The translations under genes were made by a program, and so were the position numbers. Source: Mesopusillimonas faecipullorum (GTDB lineage: Bacteria > Pseudomonadota > Gammaproteobacteria > Burkholderiales > Burkholderiaceae_B). From it: a stretch of 64,000 nt of DNA. The stretch is from contig NZ_JACDXW010000005.1 of NCBI RefSeq assembly GCF_020539505.1, forward strand, positions 186,001-250,000. Direction: 5' to 3'. The notes beneath the pieces were generated by a model. That model had not been told where the DNA came from. It was given only the letters and a program-made list of their open reading frames with translations, and ran no database searches. Below are positions 57,778 to 64,000 of this stretch, piece after piece. How positions within the stretch are numbered: position 1 is the stretch's first letter; the number at the start of each line of letters is the position of its first letter.

Positions 57778-57915
57778 TCGTCTGTCTCCGTATAATTGCT
57801 GCAATGCAAGAAATAGTTTACGCCACCCAACCCATCTCGTACTATTGAAGGTTCGCGCCTAGCGCCAAGCACCGGCCTGTACCTACCCTCTGCACCCCTA
57901 AACCAGGAGTCAAGT

Positions 57916-59097
57916 ATGTCCGAACCCATCGTCCTCGTATCCGTCGTCCGCACCCCCATGGGAGGCATGCTGGGCAGTCTGTCGGATCTGGCCGCCCATC
58001 AACTAGGCGCCGCCGCCATCAAAGCTGCCGTTGAACGCGCCGGCATCCCCGCCGACGCCGTTGACGAAGTCATCATGGGCAACGTGTTGCAAGCCGGCCA
58101 AGGGCAAGCGCCCGCGCGCCAAGCCGCCCTGGGCGCAGGTTTGCCCCAAAGCGTTGCCTGCACCACCATTCATAAAGTCTGCGGTTCGGGCATGAAAGCC
58201 GCCATGCTGGGTCACGACCTGCTTAAAGCGGGCAGCGTCGACGTCGTCGTCGCCGGTGGCCAAGAAAGCATGAGCAACGCCCCCTATCTGCTGCTGAAGG
58301 GCCGCCAAGGCTATCGCTACGGCCACAACACAGTCTACGATCATATGGCCCTGGATGGCCTGGAAGACGCTTACCAACGCGGCACCGCCATGGGCGTGTT
58401 CGCTGAAAGCTGCGCCGGCAAATACGAATTCACCCGCGAAGCCCAAGACGCCTTCGCCCTCGAGTCGCTGAAGCGTGCCCGCACCGCCATCGAAGAAGGC
58501 AGCTTCAAGTGGGAAATCACCCCCGTCACCGTAGCCGGTCGCAAGGGCGACACCGTCATCGATACCGATGAAAGCCCCCTCAAGGCCATGCCCGAGAAAA
58601 TTCCCGCACTCAAACCCGCCTTCAAGAAAGACGGCACAGTGACTGCGGCCAACTCGTCTTCCATCTCGGACGGCGCTGCCGCCATGGTGTTGATGCGCGA
58701 ATCCACCGCCAAGCAACTGGGCGCCACGCCGCTGGCTCGCATTGTCGCTCACGCCCAGTTTTCCCACGAACCCGAATGGTTCACCACGGCTCCCGTGGGC
58801 GCCATACAAAAGGTACTGGAAAAGGCCGGCTGGAAAATCGAAGACGTCGACCTTTTCGAGATCAACGAAGCGTTTGCCGTGGTCACCATGGCCGCCATGG
58901 CCGACCTGAAGCTGGACCCTGCCAAGGTCAATATCCACGGCGGTGCCACCGCTCTGGGCCACCCCATCGGCGCCTCGGGTGCCCGCCTGATCGCCACCCT
59001 GGTAGGCGCCCTGCGCAAAACCGGCGGTAAAAAAGGCGTGGCCTCGCTGTGCATAGGCGGCGGCGAAGCCGTCGCCATTGCCATCGAAATGGCTTGA
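57916..59097 (+). CDS. Acetyl-CoA C-acetyltransferase (thiolase)
   Basis: A 393-residue biosynthetic-type thiolase. The acyl-accepting Cys is in TIHKVCGSGMKAAM, followed by VVVAGGQESMSNAPYLL. The C-terminal active-site motifs are NEAFAVVTMA, GGATALGHPIGASGAR and SLCIGGGEAVAIAIE (second Cys). It joins or cleaves acetoacetyl-CoA and would serve end steps of the acid catabolism encoded in the window. AGGAG precedes the ATG at 57916. Monocistronic with a terminator downstream. Confidence 0.92.
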   Translation: MSEPIVLVSVVRTPMGGMLGSLSDLAAHQLGAAAIKAAVERAGIPADAVDEVIMGNVLQAGQGQAPARQAALGAGLPQSVACTTIHKVCGSGMKAAMLGHDLLKAGSVDVVVAGGQESMSNAPYLLLKGRQGYRYGHNTVYDHMALDGLEDAYQRGTAMGVFAESCAGKYEFTREAQDAFALESLKRARTAIEEGSFKWEITPVTVAGRKGDTVIDTDESPLKAMPEKIPALKPAFKKDGTVTAANSSSISDGAAAMVLMRESTAKQLGATPLARIVAHAQFSHEPEWFTTAPVGAIQKVLEKAGWKIEDVDLFEINEAFAVVTMAAMADLKLDPAKVNIHGGATALGHPIGASGARLIATLVGALRKTGGKKGVASLCIGGGEAVAIAIEMA

Positions 59098-59203
59098 GCC
59101 ATTTAGCTTGAAGCCCCTCGGCTTTGTAAGGCGGGGGGCTCAAGAAAGCATAGGGCTCGGGTAATAACAGCCTTCAGGTTTTTGTCGCTGCCATTGGCAC
59201 AGT

Positions 59204-59234
59204 AAAAATGCGCTCCAAACTGGAGCGCATTTTT
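59204..59234. terminator. Bidirectional terminator between thiolase and metF
   Basis: A perfect 14-bp inverted repeat, AAAAATGCGCTCCA and its complement with loop AAC, with A and T runs at either foot, lies between two convergent genes and can serve both. Confidence 0.88.
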
Positions 59235-59281
59235 CATTTCCACTACGACACGACGCGGTTAATATGCCGTGCGTTTCTATA

Positions 59282-60124
59282 TCAGTCTTGCTGCAAGGCC
59301 TTCAGAATTTCCAGCGTCACGTCGGCATTGTTCAGCGTATAGAAATGCAAACCGGGCGCGCCCCCTGCCAGCAGGGTCTTGCACATGCGCACGATCACTT
59401 CTATGCCAAAGGCCCGGATTGCCGCTTTGTCTTCACCGTATTCGGCCAAGCGCAAACGCAGCCAGCGCGGCACATCGGCGCCGCACATCTGGGAAAAACG
59501 CAGCAACTGCGTTTGATTGGTGATGGGCATGATGCCCGGCACAATGGGAATGTCCAGACCTTGCACACGCACCCGGTCTACGAAGTCGAAATAGGCGTCG
59601 GGGTTGAAGAAATACTGGGTGATGGCAGCGTCTGCCCCCGCTTTGACCTTCTCGACGAAATGCTCTAAATCACGTGAGGCGCTGTCGGCCTCGGGGTGCA
59701 TCTCGGGGTAGGCAGCAACTTCTATGTGAAACCAATCGCCGGTTTTTTCGCGTATGAAACGCACCAAATCGATGGCGTGATTGAGTTCGCCATTGTGGCG
59801 GCCCATACCCGAAGGCGTATCGCCGCGCAGCGCAACGATACGGCGTATACCCAATTCGCGATAGCTTTGCAGGATTTCGCCCAGCGTTTCACGCGTGGCG
59901 CCCACGCAGGACAAATGCGGCGCAGCCGGAAACCCCAAGCGATGCATGATGCGCACGGTGTCTTCGGTTCCCGAACGGGTAGAACCACCCGCGCCAAAAG
60001 TGACGCTGACATAGCTGGGCTGCACTGCAGCCAGCTGCTTGGCGGAACGGATCAGGCGTTCTTGCGCCGCGATGTCGCGCGGCGGAAAGAACTCAAGACT
60101 GATAGGTTGAGAAATAACGGCCAT
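59282..60124 (-). CDS. metF: 5,10-methylenetetrahydrofolate reductase
   Basis: A 280-residue TIM-barrel flavoprotein: SLEFFPPRDIAAQERLI at the start, VSVTFGAGGSTRSGTEDTVR, HLSCVGATRETLGEIL, RIVALRGDTPSGMG and GADAAITQYFFNPDAYFDF. These match bacterial MetF, which makes 5-methyl-THF for methionine synthase. It abuts the small membrane-protein gene (stop at 60125) and lies two genes after ahcY, forming a methyl-cycle operon under the SAH riboswitch. Confidence 0.93.
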   Translation of the reverse strand: MAVISQPISLEFFPPRDIAAQERLIRSAKQLAAVQPSYVSVTFGAGGSTRSGTEDTVRIMHRLGFPAAPHLSCVGATRETLGEILQSYRELGIRRIVALRGDTPSGMGRHNGELNHAIDLVRFIREKTGDWFHIEVAAYPEMHPEADSASRDLEHFVEKVKAGADAAITQYFFNPDAYFDFVDRVRVQGLDIPIVPGIMPITNQTQLLRFSQMCGADVPRWLRLRLAEYGEDKAAIRAFGIEVIVRMCKTLLAGGAPGLHFYTLNNADVTLEILKALQQD

Positions 60125-60460
60125 CTATGCAACCAAACGAGACAACAAACCGGCGATGATGCTGTACACCACCGCCCCCAACATGGCCCACCAGAAACCG
60201 GCCACATGAAAGCCTTTGAGCACCGAACCCGCAAACCAGAAAATCAGGGCGTTGATAACCAGCAGGAACAAGCCCAAGGTGACGACGGTGATGGGCAGCG
60301 TCAGCAACACCAGCACTGGGCGCACCAGCGTGTTAAGCAAGCCTATGACCAGTGCCGCCAACAAGGCCGACCAGAACGAGCTGACGGTGATGCCTGGCAA
60401 GATATAGGCCACCACCAGAAGGGAAACCGCACTCAGCAACCAGATGATTAGCAATGACAT
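60125..60460 (-). CDS. Phage-holin-4_2/YvlD-like membrane protein
   Basis: A 111-residue protein with four hydrophobic segments (LIIWLLSAVSLLVVAYIL, WSALLAALVIGLLN, VLVLLTLPITVVTLGLFLLVINALIFW and AMLGAVVYSIIAGLLS). The conserved short motif LLNTLVRPVLVLLTLPITV is typical of the family. The name 'holin' comes only from the Pfam family; its fixed place between ahcY and metF suggests a housekeeping role of unknown kind. Confidence 0.85.
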   Translation of the reverse strand: MSLLIIWLLSAVSLLVVAYILPGITVSSFWSALLAALVIGLLNTLVRPVLVLLTLPITVVTLGLFLLVINALIFWFAGSVLKGFHVAGFWWAMLGAVVYSIIAGLLSRLVA

Positions 60461-60527
60461 GGTTTGACTCCTTGAAAAAACTCATACGCCCGGCTTGCCT
60501 GGATGGCCTGACGGACAGGCACAGCTA

Positions 60528-60559
60528 GCAGGCGCAGCCCTTTTAACGGCTGCGCCTGC
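60528..60559 (-). terminator. Hairpin between ahcY and the holin-like gene
   Basis: A 12-bp perfect GC-rich inverted repeat with an 8-nt loop, 6 bp after the ahcY stop. No T tract follows on the minus strand, so it may attenuate transcription or protect the 3' end rather than stop it. Confidence 0.45.
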
Positions 60560-60565
60560 CTAAGC

Positions 60566-61984
60566 TTAGTAGCGGTAGTGCTCGGGCTTGAATGGCCCTG
60601 CCACTGGCACGTTGATGTAGTCGGCCTGCTCTTGGGAAAGCTCGGTCAGGTTCACACCCAGTTTTTTAAGGTGCAGACGTGCGACTTTTTCATCCAGATG
60701 CTTGGGCAAGACGTAGACCTTGCCCGTTTCGTAGGCTTCACCACGCGTAAACAGTTCGATCTGGGCAATGGTTTGGTTGGTGAAGGAAGCCGACATCACG
60801 AACGAAGGATGGCCGGTGGCGCAACCCAGGTTGACCAGGCGACCCTGAGCCAACAGGATGATGCGCTTGCCGTCGGGGAAAATGACGTGATCGACCTGGG
60901 GCTTGATTTCTTCCCACTGCAGGTCTTCCAGACCGGCAACGTCGATTTCGTTATCGAAGTGGCCGATGTTGCAAACGATGGCCTGGTCCTTCATTTTGTC
61001 CATGTGGGCGCGGGTGATAACGTGATAGTTACCCGTGGCGGTCACGAAGATATCGGCCTTGTCGGCGGCTTCTTCCATGGTGACGACTTTATAGCCTTCC
61101 ATAGAGGCTTGCAGCGCGCAGATGGGGTCAACTTCGGTAACCCATACCTGGGCTCGCAGCGCAACCAAAGCCTGAGCGCAACCCTTGCCCACGTCGCCAA
61201 AGCCGCACACCACGGCAATCTTGCCCGCCACCATGACGTCGGTGGCGCGTTTGATACCGTCTACCAGCGATTCACGGCAGCCATACAGGTTGTCGAATTT
61301 GGATTTGGTAACCGAGTCGTTGACGTTGATGGCCGGGAAGGCGAGTTCGCCTTTTTTTGACATTTGGTACAGGCGATGCACGCCCGTGGTGGTTTCTTCG
61401 GTAACGCCGCGAATGTGCTTCAGGCGTTTGGAATACCACTGGGCATCTTTGGCCAGTTGAGCCTTGATGGCGGCAAACAGCACGCGCTCTTCTTCGCTGC
61501 CAGGCTTGGCAATGACGGAAGCATCGGTTTCAGCCTTGGCACCCAGATGCAACAGCAGGGTAGCGTCGCCACCGTCATCCAGAATCATGTTGGCGGGTTG
61601 GTCTTCGGGCCAGTCGAAAATGCTGTGCGTGTACTGCCAGTACTCTTCCAGGGTTTCGCCCTTAACAGCAAACACAGGAATACCATTGGCCGCAATAGCG
61701 GCGGCGGCGTGATCTTGCGTAGAGAAAATATTGCAAGAAGCCCAGCGCACTTCGGCACCCAAGGCAACCAGGGTTTCGATCAGCACGCCCGTTTGTATGG
61801 TCATGTGCAAGCTGCCGGCAATGCGCGCGCCCTTCAGGGGCTGCGAGGCGGCATATTCTTCGCGCGTGGCCATCAGGCCAGGCATTTCGGTTTCGGCAAT
61901 GGCCAGTTCGCGACGACCCCATTGGGCCAAGCCGATATCGGCGACGACGTAATCGGGAAGAGTATTGTCAGCTACGGTATTCAT
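60566..61984 (-). CDS. ahcY: S-adenosylhomocysteine hydrolase
   Basis: A 472-residue AdoHcyase: N-terminal [32 protein letters not shown], the catalytic Lys/Asp region [24 protein letters not shown], the NAD fold [16 protein letters not shown], and the C-terminal KHYRY-like end (PFKPEHYRY). It splits SAH into adenosine and homocysteine. The ATG at 61984 matches the family N-terminus. Upstream lies an SAH riboswitch, which turns expression on when SAH accumulates. Confidence 0.95.
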   Translation of the reverse strand: MNTVADNTLPDYVVADIGLAQWGRRELAIAETEMPGLMATREEYAASQPLKGARIAGSLHMTIQTGVLIETLVALGAEVRWASCNIFSTQDHAAAAIAANGIPVFAVKGETLEEYWQYTHSIFDWPEDQPANMILDDGGDATLLLHLGAKAETDASVIAKPGSEEERVLFAAIKAQLAKDAQWYSKRLKHIRGVTEETTTGVHRLYQMSKKGELAFPAINVNDSVTKSKFDNLYGCRESLVDGIKRATDVMVAGKIAVVCGFGDVGKGCAQALVALRAQVWVTEVDPICALQASMEGYKVVTMEEAADKADIFVTATGNYHVITRAHMDKMKDQAIVCNIGHFDNEIDVAGLEDLQWEEIKPQVDHVIFPDGKRIILLAQGRLVNLGCATGHPSFVMSASFTNQTIAQIELFTRGEAYETGKVYVLPKHLDEKVARLHLKKLGVNLTELSQEQADYINVPVAGPFKPEHYRY

Positions 61985-62053
61985 GGAATAAAACTCCGGT
62001 ACCCGTAGCGGCCGAGAAGCACGATTGCCCACCATCGCCCGCTACGCAAGAGA

Positions 62054-62177
62054 GGATGAGCGTCGTTCTTTCTTAAAAGAAACCCTGAGCCTGGCAGGCG
62101 ACCGGCAAGCTTAAAGCGGCAAAAGCATTTGCCGCTGGGCCGGCGCTTGAGAGAACCTGTCGCAACGCTCCTCAGGG
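62054..62177 (-). promoter_or_regulatory. SAH riboswitch of ahcY
   Basis: On the minus strand the leader shows the SAH-riboswitch core. CCTGAGGAGCGTTGCGACAGG opens the element: positions 62176-62156. The return strand GCCAGGCTCAGG (P1 partner of CCTGAG) follows a variable GC-rich hairpin (P2). The element closes with ACGACGCTC, which can pair with GAGCGTTG as the P4 pseudoknot. It ends about 70 nt before the ahcY ATG. This class activates ahcY on binding SAH. Confidence 0.85.
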
Positions 62178-62225
62178 ATGGCGAATATTGTATCGCAGCA
62201 CAGCGGGGATGTGCGTGCCCACACC

Positions 62226-63713
62226 TTAGTTCTTTGTCCCCCTTGGGCAGGCTTTAAGTTGCCCCGCCGCACAATCCCTGGCCCGTTGCGCGTCTTCTTT
62301 GCGCAATGCCGCCTGGCGCTCTTCCTGCCGCAACGCCGCCTGCGCGTCTTTCAGCCTCTTCTCGGCATCCTTGGCTTCCTGCTTGAGCCTGGCCGCTTCC
62401 TCAGCCGTGGGCAGCTTCATACTGCCTTGCAGGTGCTCGTTTTCCAGGCTCTTCCAGACTACGTAGATCGGTTTCGGCTCATTATGCCGCCACCCGTCGT
62501 AGCTATCCCGCGCGGACTTCAGGCTGATGTATGTCGCGCAGTCAGAAGCGTAGGCAGTATGCTGGGGCAACAGGCCTGAAGTCTGCATCGCTTTCTCGAA
62601 GCGCTTCTCGACACGATAGGGCGTGTTCGGGCCGTCGTAATTCTCGAAATCTCTGCGTCCGGAGGGTGAAAGAAACGGCCAAGGCTCAGTCCAGATACGC
62701 TCGTTGATCAGATTCGTCACGAAGGTATGGCTGGTTTTACCATCTACCTGAATCACGCTATACCAGCAGTACGACCAGAAGTCCCCCGGCTCGCTGGTTT
62801 TCGGCGCTGGCTTGAAGCTGGCCTGCAGATCGTTCATCGCCTTCAGGGCGTTTTCCGTTTTTTTCGACTCGGCCTTGGCTGCGGCAAGCGTCTCTTGCGC
62901 AGTACGCAGGCGTATCTCGGCTTGAGAAGCGGCTTCGTCCGCTTTGGCTAGCGCATCATTGCGCTGTTGCTGCTCCGCCGCATCGAATTTAGGTTCGCCC
63001 GCACGTAGGCCCGCCGCAGTGAGTACGATGCCGCCCGATCTTGAGCTGCCCGACGCCACAGAGCCACTTGTCGGCGTGCCGGCGGTATTCGCAGACTGGG
63101 CCGCTGCAACAGGTGCGGAAGCAGCCGAAGCCGCTGCTTTCGTCCCGCCACTCGACAACGCCGCCGACGTCTTTTCATAGCGATCGGCAGGCACGAGTTC
63201 GCGCACCGAAACCAAGGCACCCTCTTTGATTTCAGCCGCTCGCACCTCAAACGCACCATCTTTGGCCAGTACGGCCTGATAGGGGAAAGACATCGGCCCG
63301 GCCCCTTCAAACAACACACTGCCATCGCGCTGAACGGTACCTTTCCAGGCCATGCCCATGAGGCCTGACGATTGGAAATACAACACACCCGCCTGCTCGC
63401 CACGCCACAAGATGTAGGTATTCAAGGGCTCTGCGACCCCCTTAACATACGCAGTCTCTTCCAGGATCCATCCTGGCCTGATCCAGCGCCAGTCGAGGCG
63501 CGTACCGCCATTGCGGGGCGAAAAGCGCGACGTACCGGCCAAATCGGCATAGATGCCCCACAGAGCGCGGTTCGACGCATCCGCTTTATCTTGGTCGGGG
63601 GCCGACACCTCGGCCAGGTTTGCCGGCATGGGGGGAATACTGTGAAACGGCGCACACGCAGTCAGGCCGAGCGCGAGCACAGACGCAGCCAGCGTCGGAC
63701 GCCATTTTTCCAT
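62226..63713 (-). CDS. Putative outer/inner-membrane lipoprotein with coiled coil
   Basis: A 495-residue lipoprotein: signal RPTLAASVLALGLTAC with lipobox Cys20. A first domain (about 40-190) is beta-rich (GTSRFSPRNGGTRLDWRWIRPG). A Ser/Ala/Thr-rich linker (about 200-250) leads to a coiled coil (AEQQQRNDALAKADEAASQAE, then TAQETLAAAKAESKK), then a globular domain with paired cysteines (FWSYCWYSVIQVDGK, YASDCATYIS) and a charged C-terminal helix. I do not recognise a known family. Monocistronic; a GC-rich repeat-like sequence lies upstream. Confidence 0.7.
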   Translation of the reverse strand: MEKWRPTLAASVLALGLTACAPFHSIPPMPANLAEVSAPDQDKADASNRALWGIYADLAGTSRFSPRNGGTRLDWRWIRPGWILEETAYVKGVAEPLNTYILWRGEQAGVLYFQSSGLMGMAWKGTVQRDGSVLFEGAGPMSFPYQAVLAKDGAFEVRAAEIKEGALVSVRELVPADRYEKTSAALSSGGTKAAASAASAPVAAAQSANTAGTPTSGSVASGSSRSGGIVLTAAGLRAGEPKFDAAEQQQRNDALAKADEAASQAEIRLRTAQETLAAAKAESKKTENALKAMNDLQASFKPAPKTSEPGDFWSYCWYSVIQVDGKTSHTFVTNLINERIWTEPWPFLSPSGRRDFENYDGPNTPYRVEKRFEKAMQTSGLLPQHTAYASDCATYISLKSARDSYDGWRHNEPKPIYVVWKSLENEHLQGSMKLPTAEEAARLKQEAKDAEKRLKDAQAALRQEERQAALRKEDAQRARDCAAGQLKACPRGTKN

Positions 63714-63750
63714 TGAAGTCTCTCCTCGATCCCTTGATATTTTTCGTCGC

Positions 63751-63822
63751 CGGGCCGCTCCCAAGACAACAAGCGTCCCCTTGAGGGACAGCAAGCCGAA
63801 GGCGCAGCGAGGGGCTTTTTTG
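63751..63822. repeat. Palindromic REP-like intergenic sequence
   Basis: A GC-rich stretch, with GTCCCCTTGAGGGACAGC and GAAGGCGCAGCGAGGGG arms followed by TTTTTT, sits between the lipoprotein gene and the DUF1289 gene. It resembles the short intergenic palindromes frequent in Alcaligenaceae genomes, as I recall them. Only one copy is in this window, so repetition is not shown. Confidence 0.35.
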
Positions 63823-63878
63823 TGCCTACCCTTGCTAGCGGCGGTGTATTCACCAAGCAGATTATACGTTTGGAAACA

Positions 63879-64000
63879 TCAACGGCGGGGGTAGCCCTGC
63901 GCCTTGATGCGCACCCAAATATCGCGCTTTTCGTCGTCGGAGAGAAACACCCAGTTGGCGACTTCCATGGCTGTGCGCCCACAACCGCGGCAGATGTCGT
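63879..64000 (-). CDS. DUF1289 domain protein (partial, 5' end outside window)
   Basis: The last 40 codons of a minus-strand gene ending at TGA 63881-63879: DICRGCGRTAMEVANWVFLS, then DDEKRDIWVRIKAQGYPRR. The CxxC pair and the Trp/Asp-Glu-Lys-Arg spacing match the DUF1289 family of small cysteine-rich proteins, usually about 60-90 residues. The function is unknown; a metal or iron-sulfur site at the cysteines is plausible. Confidence 0.72.
   Translation of the reverse strand, partial: DICRGCGRTAMEVANWVFLSDDEKRDIWVRIKAQGYPRR

Noticed and set aside
58003-58962. Gly/His-rich minus-strand frame opposite the thiolase
   Set aside because: Composition is that of an antisense frame in GC-rich DNA; the thiolase is complete on the plus strand.

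Overview
The window looks like the chromosome of a betaproteobacterium of the order Burkholderiales, most likely family Alcaligenaceae (Bordetella/Achromobacter/Pusillimonas-like). The reasons are GC-rich coding, many LysR regulators, TRAP and branched-chain-type binding proteins, a CoA-transferase- and hydroxylase-rich catabolic gene content, and an ahcY / small membrane protein / metF string headed by an S-adenosylhomocysteine (SAH) riboswitch. The placement is inference from content; no 16S gene is present.

Layout. 1-2087: the left edge holds an apparent in-frame chimera (N-terminus of a BKACE/DUF849 enzyme joined to the C-terminal part of an ABC substrate-binding protein), then an FAD monooxygenase with a divergent LysR. 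3010-5160: one reading frame carrying both EgtB-type and EgtD-type ergothioneine enzymes. 5348-7690: glyoxalase-fold protein, alpha/beta hydrolase, LysR. 7703-14309: LysR, FMN 2-hydroxyacid oxidase, three-gene TRAP transporter and FAD 2-hydroxyacid dehydrogenase, which reads as a module for uptake and oxidation of both enantiomers of a 2-hydroxy acid. 14616-16417: small proteins, a spermidine-synthase-like protein and a decayed SDR gene. 16743-22739: a binding protein, LysR, a NicX-like pyridine-ring dioxygenase with all metal ligands, a hydrolase, a YciI protein and a flavin hydroxylase. 22817-26401: malonate module matB-matA-matR.

26529-43978: a 17.4-kb island inserted at the 3' end of tRNA-Val(CAC). 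It is bounded by a 49-bp direct repeat, with a tyrosine integrase next to the intact tRNA and an excisionase-like gene at the far end. Its core is a tight four-gene operon: WYL regulator, SNF2 helicase with DUF3883 nuclease-like tail, DUF1156 DNA methylase, DUF499 ATPase. This resembles the methylase/ATPase/helicase part of BREX type 3 without PglZ, BrxA or BrxF. An OLD-type ATPase-TOPRIM nuclease, a GNAT-like protein, a membrane SH3 protein and about 600 bp of apparently structured non-coding sequence share the island.

44110-54661: dnaQ, then a six-gene operon on the minus strand built around 6-hydroxynicotinate reductase and enamidase homologues, with two DUF1185 proteins, a UPF0280 protein and a CoA-transferase. 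A ferredoxin and an aldehyde dehydrogenase lie beyond it. Matching tandem TGTAGT-N4-ACTACA palindromes occur at the reductase promoter and upstream of the ferredoxin, which suggests co-regulation of a reductive N-heterocycle pathway and its electron donor. The window thus carries both an oxidative (NicX-like) and a reductive (Hnr/Ena-like) pyridine-type gene set. 54743-64000: metC-like lyase, LysE exporter, MBL hydrolase, thiolase, metF, holin-like protein, ahcY with SAH riboswitch, a lipoprotein and the end of a DUF1289 gene.
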